A stretch of 18,600 nt of DNA from Bellilinea sp034411135 (GTDB lineage: Bacteria; Chloroflexota; Anaerolineae; Anaerolineales; Anaerolineaceae): contig DAOUMN010000037.1 of the NCBI GenBank assembly GCA_034411135.1, positions 1-18,600 of the forward strand. The letters run 5' to 3'. The notes beneath the pieces are model-generated. The model made no database searches. It saw nothing but the letters and a program-made list of their open reading frames with translations, and was not told the DNA's origin. Numbering within the stretch: position 1 is the stretch's first letter; the number at the start of each line of letters is the position of its first letter. The position numbers were made by a program, and so were the translations under genes. Shown piece by piece: positions 7,121 to 13,547 of the stretch.

Positions 7121-7401
7121 CAATGGCAGCCATGCTTGTGTTCGTTCTCTACCGGGACCGGGCTGAACTGATCGCCCGTTTTGGACAAGGGAGCTTGTTC
7201 TTGGTGGTCGCCGTGGCCAGTATGACCTGCGTGCATCAAGAAATGGCTCAAGATCATCGCTCCGATCAAGCCATAATTGATAACCAGGCCAACAGATACT
7301 TTGAAGACGAATATAGCTACCAAGGCGGCCAGCAATCCAGCGACTGTGACCAATACGAGCGGTTGGATTCGAAGCTTATTGGAGGGGTTCGTTTGGTTCA
7401 T
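7120..7401 (-). CDS. Small membrane protein with His-rich metal-binding tail
   Basis: A 93-residue protein with two predicted membrane helices (about 14-33 and 37-56) and a His-rich end: HFLMHAGHTGHGDH (His53, 57, 60, 63, 66) and a terminal HKHGCH (His88, 90, 93, Cys92). The layout, a hydrophobic hairpin followed by a His cluster, is typical of small unnamed metal-associated membrane peptides found in copper clusters; I cannot name a family with confidence. The His/Cys tail probably binds Cu or Zn. The ATG has AAAGGAG at about 7 nt. It has its own promoter (dyad at 7475-7492, TATAGT) and is likely monocistronic, since another promoter starts at its stop codon. Confidence 0.8.
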   Translation of the reverse strand: MNQTNPSNKLRIQPLVLVTVAGLLAALVAIFVFKVSVGLVINYGLIGAMILSHFLMHAGHTGHGDHQEQAPLSKTGDQFSPVPVENEHKHGCH

Positions 7402-7423
7402 AAAAAGTCTCCTTTGTACTTCT

Positions 7424-7492
7424 ACTATAGTGAAGGCTGAGACTTTCTATAAGTGCTGTTTCACGTGCCTTTGAGCTAGCATAAATGCCTAG
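7424..7492 (-). promoter_or_regulatory. Promoter of the His-rich protein: dyad, 45-nt spacer, TATAGT
   Basis: Minus-strand dyad CTAGGCATTTATGCTAGC at 7492-7475 (distal TAGGCAT intact, proximal half with one base missing relative to ATGCCTA), then exactly 45 nt, then TATAGT at 7429-7424, about 22 nt before the ATG. The dyad overlaps the stop codon of the AAA-like gene (7489-7491). The region at -35 is TTATAG, a poor match. Confidence 0.8.
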
Positions 7493-8538
7493 GCTGGCGC
7501 GAGCTGACTTAACAAGTTCGTCGCAAGGGGATATTGATTGTCCAAGATATTTTGCAGTTTGTCTCGGAGGTTATTCGTATTCGCTATTTTTTCGCTATAT
7601 GGGAGTAATAAGGATTGGGTGATGGCCAGGTCCATTGCGATTTGTAGATTCATTTGCGGGTTTTCGTCGAAGAGGCCAGAACCCATTTGTGACCATGAAT
7701 TGGAGAGATAGATGATTCCTTCAAGCAGCATACTGCTAGAATTCCTGGCAACAACTTTCTGCAGAATTTTTTGTGTTTGAAGTAAGGGAAACAAGGCTGA
7801 GGGTATCCTGCGTAGGATTAACATTAACTTCCGAAAAGCTCGTTGTGGATCTCGAATATAGAATTGGATCAAACGTTTCTCTTCCAATGGATGCGGACTC
7901 GCATTGCCAACCAATGGATAACCGGGTAACTTCGTTGGTGCACAGTCAATGACGGTTGTTTGCGAGAGCAGATCCGCATCCGACCAGGGGAACGTGAGCG
8001 TGTCCATTGTGCCAATGATGGCGAGGTTGGGCGGAAATGGAATTGGATTTGAGAAATGGGAGGTGGGCAAGCGCATCAACTCACCATGGCGAAGTTGAAA
8101 GGCTGTTTCCGAGAAATACTCCTGTAGTTCACCAGGGCTGATCCTCTTGATATTGGCAATATAGAACCGGTCCCGATTTCCTGGCAACCCGGCTTCTTCG
8201 ATCATCATTTCTAGTTTGAGGGTATTGAACCGGGATTGAGTTTGTGTAAACATGGCGACGTCTGCGGTTTGGGATGCCCACCAGGGATGTCCCACCATCG
8301 GTTGATATTGATTCGAACCGCCGCCTGTTATAACTTGGCAATAACTTTCGACCAGCGCTTCTTTTTCGGCTTCGCGTGGGCCAATCAGAATCATCAGAGG
8401 CTTGGATTTGAAGGCGACAAGAAAGTTAACCGTCCATACTCTCGGGAGCAAAAAACCGCGCTGGAGAAGTTGTTCGTCAACCTTATTAAGCAGCATGATT
8501 TCAGGATCAAGCATTTGATAATTTTCTCGTTTCCTCAT
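7489..8538 (-). CDS. McrB-like AAA-family protein with degenerate Walker motifs
   Basis: A 349-residue protein that aligns by eye with the AAA domain of McrB/dynein-related ATPases but looks catalytically dead. The strand PLMILIG is followed by PREAEKEALVES (53-64) where a P-loop GPPGTGKT is expected; the Walker B place (about 124-131, RFYIANIK) lacks the acidic pair; the region SPGELQEYFSETAFQL resembles the conserved helix after Walker B; and PFPPNLAIIGTMDT (168-180) matches the sensor 1 strand, followed by a SDADLL helix. The C-terminal half is helical. The ATG overlaps the stop of the methyltransferase (ATGA), indicating translational coupling. A scaffold or regulatory role is possible. 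The family call is moderate; loss of ATP binding is visible in the sequence. Confidence 0.65.
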   Translation of the reverse strand: MRKRENYQMLDPEIMLLNKVDEQLLQRGFLLPRVWTVNFLVAFKSKPLMILIGPREAEKEALVESYCQVITGGGSNQYQPMVGHPWWASQTADVAMFTQTQSRFNTLKLEMMIEEAGLPGNRDRFYIANIKRISPGELQEYFSETAFQLRHGELMRLPTSHFSNPIPFPPNLAIIGTMDTLTFPWSDADLLSQTTVIDCAPTKLPGYPLVGNASPHPLEEKRLIQFYIRDPQRAFRKLMLILRRIPSALFPLLQTQKILQKVVARNSSSMLLEGIIYLSNSWSQMGSGLFDENPQMNLQIAMDLAITQSLLLPYSEKIANTNNLRDKLQNILDNQYPLATNLLSQLAPA

Positions 8539-9185
8539 ATAGCCTCAGGCAAAATACGATAATGGACCAGTTCTCCAAAAATGGTTTTAAAGCGCCAAAT
8601 CTCAACGATACTGGTAAACCCAGCCCGGCGTAACATCTCCGGGAGCAAGCCCTGAATATTATCTCCGGCTTCCTCGAGGCGGGCAATTGGGATGGATATC
8701 ATCCTCATCACAAGATTAGACGGTTTCCCAAAATCCAACAGATGAAATTCACCGCCAGATTTTAAAACCCGTAAGACTTCCTGGAATGCTTTAACCTTAT
8801 TCGAAGCGATGAGATGGTGCACCATTAGGCAGGAAACGACCCGATCAAATGAGGCATCAGGATAGGGTAGGGCTGTAGCCATCCCTTCCCTCCATTGGAT
8901 GGACAGGCCGGCAGCCTCGGCTTTCTTTTGGGCTATGTGGAGCACGGTGGAGTCGCCGTCCAGTCCGATCAATTTGAGCTGCGGGAAACGCCGCTTTATC
9001 TGGATGGTCAATGTGCCCGTACCGCAACCCAGGTCAAGAACCTGCTGATCACTCGCAAGGTTGGAATACTCGACCAGATGGCGCTTAAACTCATTCTCCC
9101 GCATGCCCCATTTAAGCAAGGGGTCATACAGTGGGGTCAACCAGTTTTGGTTAAGTGCCGGAATGTACTTTTCATTCTTTGCCAT
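8535..9185 (-). CDS. Class I SAM-dependent methyltransferase (UbiE-like)
   Basis: A 216-residue cytoplasmic methyltransferase. Motif I VLDLGCGTGTL (49-59) binds SAM; GLDGD (74-78) is the acidic end of strand 2; DASFDRVVS and MVHHL (about 111-125) are motifs II and post II; VLKSGGEFHLLDFG (about 140-153) is the motif III strand typical of UbiE/Methyltransf_11 proteins. The substrate is unknown; quinone, lipid or metalloid methylation are all compatible with the family. It lies 4 nt after the CcdA-like gene and overlaps the AAA-like gene by 4 nt, so it is firmly in this operon. Why a methyltransferase belongs in a copper and thiol operon is unclear; a quinone-related substrate would fit a respiratory role, but this is only inference. 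Confidence 0.88.
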   Translation of the reverse strand: MAKNEKYIPALNQNWLTPLYDPLLKWGMRENEFKRHLVEYSNLASDQQVLDLGCGTGTLTIQIKRRFPQLKLIGLDGDSTVLHIAQKKAEAAGLSIQWREGMATALPYPDASFDRVVSCLMVHHLIASNKVKAFQEVLRVLKSGGEFHLLDFGKPSNLVMRMISIPIARLEEAGDNIQGLLPEMLRRAGFTSIVEIWRFKTIFGELVHYRILPEAI

Positions 9186-9189
9186 AGAG

Positions 9190-10011
9190 TTACACCGTTG
9201 CCAGAATGATCAGCCCCATAATTACCACTCCACTTCCAAGCGCCAACCGCACCCATTCTTTGTGATGAAGATTCCAATGGGCCAGCCGGTTAAGTGTTGG
9301 GCGAGCAGAGGCCAGGATCAAGATCACCACCAATGGCATGATGAAGATGACATTGTAGAGAATCAGGTATGCATAACCTAACATAGCGGTTGGTTGTAGA
9401 GCCAACAGGCTGAGGACGCCCAGGTAGACAGCCCCACTGCAAGGAACCGTGCAAAGGCCAATGAGGAAGCCGCCGACTACAAGGGCGGGGATGGTGGCTT
9501 TCTGGGCGGACTGGCGGGCAATCTCACTCACTTTGCCGGGAGCCTGTAACTTCCACCCCCAACTTGGGAGGAAATAATCTTTGATCATCCACAGACCAAT
9601 CAGAATGGCAACAAGAGCGCCTAACCGCGCTGGCAGATGCTGGCGGGTGAAGAAATCTGCCGCCTTTAGCAGGCCAACGCCCAGGGCCAGGTAAGTCAGG
9701 AATACCGCGCCAATATAAATGCTGCCCATCCCAACCAGGCGCGCCCGGGTTATTGTGATGTTTTGTTCTCCTGCTTTGAGTGTCGTAAGCAGCGCCGTGA
9801 TGAATAGAAGCAACACAGTGAAGGCACAGGGATTGATGCCATCCACTGCCCCGGCGATGATCACCGTAGGAAGCGTAATCACTGGCAGGTAGCTCTGCAT
9901 GGCCGCCTCAGGGGCATTCGGGTGCCAGAAGCCGGCGAGGCCTACGGCTCCGAACGCCAGAATGCCTAAGGCTAACAAGATCAGGTTGCGGCGAAGTATC
10001 GTGGATGACAT
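9190..10011 (-). CDS. CcdA/DsbD-like membrane thiol-disulfide transporter
   Basis: A 273-residue polytopic membrane protein of the DsbD/CcdA transmembrane family, which passes reducing power from cytoplasmic thioredoxin to the outside. After an N-terminal membrane segment (about 8-28 from the ATG), a short loop leads to the core with GINPCAF (Cys62) and, after the mid-protein loop, CTVPCSG (Cys187, Cys191); NPC and PC in membrane helices are the hallmark redox cysteines of the family. The ATG at 10011 is chosen because AAGG, which overlaps the stop region of the preceding gene, lies 8 nt upstream; the longer frame would start with TTG at 10026. It follows a Cys-rich cupredoxin by 4 nt and probably keeps cysteines of CuA-like or cytochrome c partners reduced. 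Confidence 0.9.
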   Translation of the reverse strand: MSSTILRRNLILLALGILAFGAVGLAGFWHPNAPEAAMQSYLPVITLPTVIIAGAVDGINPCAFTVLLLFITALLTTLKAGEQNITITRARLVGMGSIYIGAVFLTYLALGVGLLKAADFFTRQHLPARLGALVAILIGLWMIKDYFLPSWGWKLQAPGKVSEIARQSAQKATIPALVVGGFLIGLCTVPCSGAVYLGVLSLLALQPTAMLGYAYLILYNVIFIMPLVVILILASARPTLNRLAHWNLHHKEWVRLALGSGVVIMGLIILATV

Positions 10012-10015
10012 CAAA

Positions 10016-10477
10016 TTATCCTTCAACGATCAACTTGCCGTTCATCGTTGGATTGGCGCGCCCACCGCAGCAAATGTCACAATAAAAAACGTATGTTCCT
10101 GGTTTGGTCGGTGTGAAAGTCGTCATCGCGGTTCCCTCTGGGGGAGCAACAACATTGGCTTTAAATTCATCGACGGCCCATTGGTGTTTTCCGCCACCGT
10201 CCGTGTGATGCGAGTTATCCAGGCTACGCAGCCGGATCGTGATCGGATCACCTAACTTCACCCGGATCACGTCTTTATCGAATCCGCCCATATCCGCGGC
10301 AATGTCGATGACGTTCCCAGCAACCGGCAGTGGAGCCCGATAAAAGGCATTGAACAGCAATACACCGGCCAGGCCCAGGACAGTCAACACGATCCCCGTA
10401 AAGACAAATTTGTTCAGACGGCGATTGCTGTGACTTGTTGAAGCGTGATTTCTTTTATGCTGGTTATTTTGACGCAT
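10016..10477 (-). CDS. Membrane-anchored cupredoxin with variant CuA-like loop
   Basis: A 153-residue protein: a basic N-terminus, one membrane anchor (24-46), and a cupredoxin domain (about 55-152) facing outside. His98 (KHQW) sits where the first CuA His is expected. The C-terminal loop is FYCDICCGGRANPTM: Cys133 and Cys137 have the CxxxC spacing of CuA, with an extra Cys136, but the usual CxxxH is replaced by Gly-Gly-Arg-Ala-Asn and Met145 comes later. It is therefore a CuA-like relative that lacks the second His, or a mononuclear copper protein. The ATG directly follows the stop of the 47-residue gene, and the CcdA-like gene follows 4 nt later. Likely a copper carrier or electron carrier; function not proven. 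Confidence 0.85.
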   Translation of the reverse strand: MRQNNQHKRNHASTSHSNRRLNKFVFTGIVLTVLGLAGVLLFNAFYRAPLPVAGNVIDIAADMGGFDKDVIRVKLGDPITIRLRSLDNSHHTDGGGKHQWAVDEFKANVVAPPEGTAMTTFTPTKPGTYVFYCDICCGGRANPTMNGKLIVEG

Positions 10478-10621
10478 CTAGAATCCTATGCTTGCCAGAA
10501 TGTTGAGAATTCCTTGTACGAGGAAATAGACGCCAAATCCCAAGAGAATGCTTGCCAGTAGGTAATGTGCCACCTTTTGAGATTTGGTTGGGTGAGATAA
10601 GTCGACATACGGCTTTTCCAT
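10478..10621 (-). CDS. 47-residue single-membrane-segment peptide
   Basis: A short gene between the Lgt-like and cupredoxin genes. It has a GGAGG Shine-Dalgarno 6 nt before the ATG at 10621 and ends in TAG immediately before the ATG of the cupredoxin. The product begins MEKPYVDLSHPTKSQK, polar and basic, followed by a hydrophobic segment (about 18-46) long enough for one long or two short membrane passes, with two copies of ILxS/LAS-type small residues. No family recognised. The precise fit between two genes and the strong ribosome binding site argue that it is real. It may be a small subunit or assembly partner for the cupredoxin that follows. Confidence 0.75.
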   Translation of the reverse strand: MEKPYVDLSHPTKSQKVAHYLLASILLGFGVYFLVQGILNILASIGF

Positions 10622-10636
10622 TTGAAACCTCCGATA

Positions 10637-11428
10637 TCAGGCATTCACGGAAAGTTGCCGTTTCTTCAGCAACGTAATCGCGAGGAGCGGCAGACTGATC
10701 GCAAATACAACAATGCTAATAAGTTGCGCCTGGTTCATACCCAGAGCAATGATCTTATACGCGCTCGTAAAAGCGATGAAGAAGCGGGCAAAAGAGTAAA
10801 GCGCCAGATAGATCAAGGCCAAAATTCCATCCTTTAAACCTTTCTTGCGCAGGCTCCAAAGCACGGCGAAGATAGCCAGGTTCATCAGGATCTCGTAGAC
10901 CGGCGTGGGAGTGTAGTAGACACCAAGTTGGGGAACCATCGCGTTCGGGCTGACATAGGCAAAGCCAAATGGACCATTGGTCGGTTTGCCCACAGCATCT
11001 CCTGTGATGATGCATGCGATTCTTCCAACAGCCTGGGCTAGAACCACGCCGGGAACAAAGGCATCTAGCAGGCGCGTTAACTTCCAGTGATTGATGCGTG
11101 CGAGCACTGCGGTGGCCGTGAGCCCTCCCAGTACGCCGCCCCAGATGGCCAGGCCGCCTTCCCAAATATACAAAGCGCGGATTGGATTGGCGGCGAATTC
11201 ATCCGGCCAATGATCAATCACGTGGAATAGCCGCGCACCAACCATGCCGGCAAGAACAATCCACAAAACACTGTTCGCGAGTTGTTCGGTATTGAAGCCT
11301 TTTCGTCCAGCTTCTTTAAGAGCCAACCAGACGCCCAAAATCACGGCGGCCGTTACGATCAGGCTGTACCATCGGAGATGGAAATGACCTATTGAAAACA
11401 GAATGGGGTCGATCGGAATGGTGATCAT
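10637..11428 (-). CDS. lgt: Divergent prolipoprotein diacylglyceryl transferase (Lgt-like)
   Basis: A 263-residue polytopic membrane protein of the Lgt family, which attaches diacylglycerol to the lipobox Cys of prolipoproteins. Recognisable blocks are LRWYSLI (18-24), GARLFHV (64-70), IWEGGLAIWGG (88-98), GRIACIITGD (135-144) and YTPTPVYE (172-179), with Arg215 near the end of the core. The signature Gly-Arg-x-Gly/Ala is kept (Arg136), but the following Asn, Asn and Glu of the usual signature are Cys139, Thr142 and Asp144. The ATG at 11428 has AAGG close upstream; the longer frame begins with TTG. Several lipobox proteins are encoded nearby, so a dedicated lipidation role is attractive; it may also be the only Lgt of the cell. 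Confidence 0.85.
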   Translation of the reverse strand: MITIPIDPILFSIGHFHLRWYSLIVTAAVILGVWLALKEAGRKGFNTEQLANSVLWIVLAGMVGARLFHVIDHWPDEFAANPIRALYIWEGGLAIWGGVLGGLTATAVLARINHWKLTRLLDAFVPGVVLAQAVGRIACIITGDAVGKPTNGPFGFAYVSPNAMVPQLGVYYTPTPVYEILMNLAIFAVLWSLRKKGLKDGILALIYLALYSFARFFIAFTSAYKIIALGMNQAQLISIVVFAISLPLLAITLLKKRQLSVNA

Positions 11429-11442
11429 AATACCTTTTAAGA

Positions 11443-11477
11443 CCTTCCCCGTTCGCTTATTTGCCAAACGGGGAAGG
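11443..11477 (-). repeat. Perfect hairpin between the YHS and lgt genes
   Basis: Arms 11443-11453 and 11467-11477 (CCTTCCCCGTT / AACGGGGAAGG) are perfect 11-bp complements around a 13-nt loop. The minus-strand RNA continues TCTTAAAAGG, so there is no U tract; the AAGG is the ribosome binding site of lgt. Probably a stability, processing or partial attenuation element that lets the YHS gene be expressed above the rest of the operon. Confidence 0.75.
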
Positions 11478-11488
11478 GAGAGGAAGTT

Positions 11489-11662
11489 TTAGTGGTGTCC
11501 GGAGTGGCTGTCCTCAGCCTTCCCCACATATTTCTGGGGTTCTTTATCAAAGGCCTTCTTACACCCTGACGAACAAAAGTAATATGTCGTCCCCTGGTAA
11601 TCGGATTTCCCGGCCGCCGTCTTGGGGTCGACATCCATGCCACAGACTGGGTCTTTTGCCAT
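11489..11662 (-). CDS. Stand-alone YHS-domain metal-binding protein
   Basis: A 57-residue protein consisting of one YHS domain: MAKDPVCGMDVDP at the start (Cys7), then TTYYFCSSGCKKAFD (Cys30, Cys34) and a C-terminal tail SHSGHH with three His. The three Cys are at the same positions as in the YHS head of the CopA protein in this window. YHS domains bind Cu or other soft metals and are often joined to Cu+ ATPases. AAAGGAG lies 6 nt before the ATG. It is the first gene of the Lgt, cupredoxin, CcdA operon and has a strong dyad promoter, so it is likely the most abundant product; a small copper chaperone or buffer is the best guess. Confidence 0.88.
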   Translation of the reverse strand: MAKDPVCGMDVDPKTAAGKSDYQGTTYYFCSSGCKKAFDKEPQKYVGKAEDSHSGHH

Positions 11663-11714
11663 CGATTTCTCCTTTTGGTCTACGTGATAGACCGAATTAA
11701 TTTGATCTCACTTA

Positions 11715-11756
11715 CAAATAAAAGTATAAGGCGCTGTTCGAACAGTGAACAGCGCC
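11715..11756 (-). terminator. Intrinsic terminator of the sensor kinase operon
   Basis: Perfect 10-bp stem (11730-11739 with 11747-11756; GGCGCTGTTC / GAACAGCGCC), 7-nt loop, followed on the minus strand by the U-rich stretch TTATACTTTTATTT. It lies 32 nt after the kinase stop. The U-rich part contains the TATACT -10 box of the next promoter. Confidence 0.88.
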
Positions 11757-11791
11757 AAGTAGCCGGATTTGAGGTAAGCGTTAATGCCTAC
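11723..11791 (-). promoter_or_regulatory. Promoter of the YHS-lgt-cupredoxin operon: dyad, 45-nt spacer, TATACT
   Basis: Minus-strand dyad GTAGGCATTAACGCTTAC at 11791-11774 (arms 7 bp with one mismatch when flanks are included), exactly 45 nt, then TATACT at 11728-11723, about 60 nt before the YHS ATG. The dyad overlaps the stop codon of the kinase gene (11788-11790). No clear -35; the terminator hairpin occupies the -35 region. Confidence 0.82.
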
Positions 11792-13515
11792 CTTACTTGT
11801 AAGGTGATAATGGTACCTTGACCTGGTGTAGAGAGGATTTTTAACTCGGCATTGATTATTTCGGCCCGTTCCTGCAGCCCCAACAAACCGAAATGTCCCT
11901 TTTCTGGAAATTCAGCCGGATTGGCCGGAACAACGAACCCTTTTCCATCATCTCGAATCTGAACAAAGACTTCCGAGTCGGTGAAATCCAGCTCTACCCA
12001 GGCATGTTTGGCCTCGGCATGGCGGATCACATTATTGAGCGACTCCTGGACGATGCGATACACCGACATCGCCTTTTGCGCATCCATACCGCGTTCTTGC
12101 CCCCTTACTTTATAGGCAATTGGGATGTTGGCGGTTTGCCCCATCTCCTGAACCAGCATTTCTAAAGAAGCGACCACGCCCAGGTCTTCCAGATAAATCG
12201 GGCGCAGCCCGCGGATCATGCGGCGCAGGTTGGTCATGGCTTGCTGGACCAATGTTTGTAGTTCGCTCAGAGATCCTTGCTGCGCCTCAGGGGAATTGAT
12301 CGAGATCAATTGAAGGCGCTGGTTGAGCGCAATCAACGCCTGGATGGTGTCATCATGGAGTTCGCGTGCCAGGCTGCGTCTTTCATTTTCCACTCCAGCA
12401 GTGATTGCGCCGATGTAACTGCGCAGGCTCTGTTGGGCAGCCTTTAATTTATCCGCCATATCGATCAATTCAAACTGCAAATTACGGATCTCTTCGATCC
12501 CACCCACTTGCTGCCGGATAGCTTCAAAATCCCCCCTGGCGAGGCCCGCGGCCAGTTTTTCTAGTTTTTGTAACGGGGTCACAATCCTGCGCGCCCCAAA
12601 CCAGATCGTGAAGATTGCCAGTATGAAAACCGGAGCCAGTACCAAAGGGGCCGACTGGGTGCTGATTAAGTAAGGGCTGGCGATATCTTCCCAGGCTTCT
12701 TCAATCACCAGTCCCCATCCAACCGGATGGATGGGGGTAAAGGCGACGACGTGCTCACCCTCGCTGCCTTGATAATAATTGATCCCACTTTCACCATTCA
12801 GTGCCTCGGTGATCCCTGGATGCGATTGAACGTACTCATCCATTTTTGAGGGACCGGCGCGATAGAGAACGTCGAAATCCCCTCTCGTTTTCTTTGGACT
12901 GATGACCAGGATGGTGACCTGACCAGAATTTGCCAGATCGCCAATCGTCACGTCGATCAGGTTTTTTGGAGAAAAAGCCCCAAGAAGCACGTTGCCCATT
13001 TCTGTTTGTGTGGCAAGAAAGATATACGATTGGGTTGTTCCTGGCGGTGTGATCGGGCTAGAAAAGGTCGGCGCGGGTTCATCTTGCGCTGACGCTTTGA
13101 ATGGATCGGGAATCAGGGCCGGGATGGTCTGCCAATCCAATTCTGTTGTAGTAGCGCGGATCAAACTCCCATCCCGGGTGAAAAGGGCGATACCTCCTTC
13201 GAAGGTGGAGGCAATTTCGTCTGGCGTGAAGCGGATAGAGGAGAAATCAGGCCGGTCTCCCATTTCCCGTGCAATCAACTGAATGGTGCCAGTCAGATGG
13301 GTCACTTCCCGTTCGATAGAGGAGGATGCCGCACGGACCGTCCTCAGATCTCGATCACCCACCAGGCTGCGCATGGCTTCGTGATGAAGCGTCTGGCTGC
13401 CGAAGGCCACCACCAGAAGTAAAACGGTCAAAGGCATTATGGTAATCAAAAATAATTGGAGGGTAAACCCCCTCCAATTCGATTTTTTCACGGTAGGGTG
13501 ATCCTGCTTAGACAA
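11788..13515 (-). CDS. NarX/DesK-type (HisKA_3) sensor histidine kinase
   Basis: A 575-residue membrane sensor kinase. TM1 about 20-39; an extracytoplasmic region 40-285 that looks like a dCache/PAS-type sensor; TM2 about 288-306; HAMP linker about 307-360; the HisKA_3 box ARELHDDTIQAL with phospho-accepting His387; and an HATPase_c domain with N box QESLNNVIRHA (490-500), G1 DDGKGF (522-527) and G2 GLLGLQER. HisKA_3 kinases pair with NarL-type regulators, and one lies 32 nt upstream. The TTG start is preceded by AAAAGG at about 6 nt; no ATG fits the frame. The stop lies inside a regulatory dyad and is followed by a terminator. The signal is unknown; copper, redox state or an oxidant are likely from the regulon content. 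Confidence 0.92.
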   Translation of the reverse strand: MSKQDHPTVKKSNWRGFTLQLFLITIMPLTVLLLVVAFGSQTLHHEAMRSLVGDRDLRTVRAASSSIEREVTHLTGTIQLIAREMGDRPDFSSIRFTPDEIASTFEGGIALFTRDGSLIRATTTELDWQTIPALIPDPFKASAQDEPAPTFSSPITPPGTTQSYIFLATQTEMGNVLLGAFSPKNLIDVTIGDLANSGQVTILVISPKKTRGDFDVLYRAGPSKMDEYVQSHPGITEALNGESGINYYQGSEGEHVVAFTPIHPVGWGLVIEEAWEDIASPYLISTQSAPLVLAPVFILAIFTIWFGARRIVTPLQKLEKLAAGLARGDFEAIRQQVGGIEEIRNLQFELIDMADKLKAAQQSLRSYIGAITAGVENERRSLARELHDDTIQALIALNQRLQLISINSPEAQQGSLSELQTLVQQAMTNLRRMIRGLRPIYLEDLGVVASLEMLVQEMGQTANIPIAYKVRGQERGMDAQKAMSVYRIVQESLNNVIRHAEAKHAWVELDFTDSEVFVQIRDDGKGFVVPANPAEFPEKGHFGLLGLQERAEIINAELKILSTPGQGTIITLQVR

Positions 13516-13547
13516 TGCGCGCCTTTTGTTTCATCTGGTCACGAAGC

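Noticed and set aside
9961..9968. AATGCCTA half-site of the dyad
   Set aside because: Lies in coding sequence of the CcdA-like gene, has no good second half and no -10 box at 45 nt.
10637..11467. Longer Lgt starting at 11467
   Set aside because: TTG start within the arm of a hairpin; the ATG at 11428 matches the usual Lgt N-terminus.
11791..11804. Palindrome CCTTAC-TT-GTAAGG beside the 11774 dyad
   Set aside because: It encodes the last codons of the kinase and does not recur at other promoters; probably chance, though it could extend the binding region.
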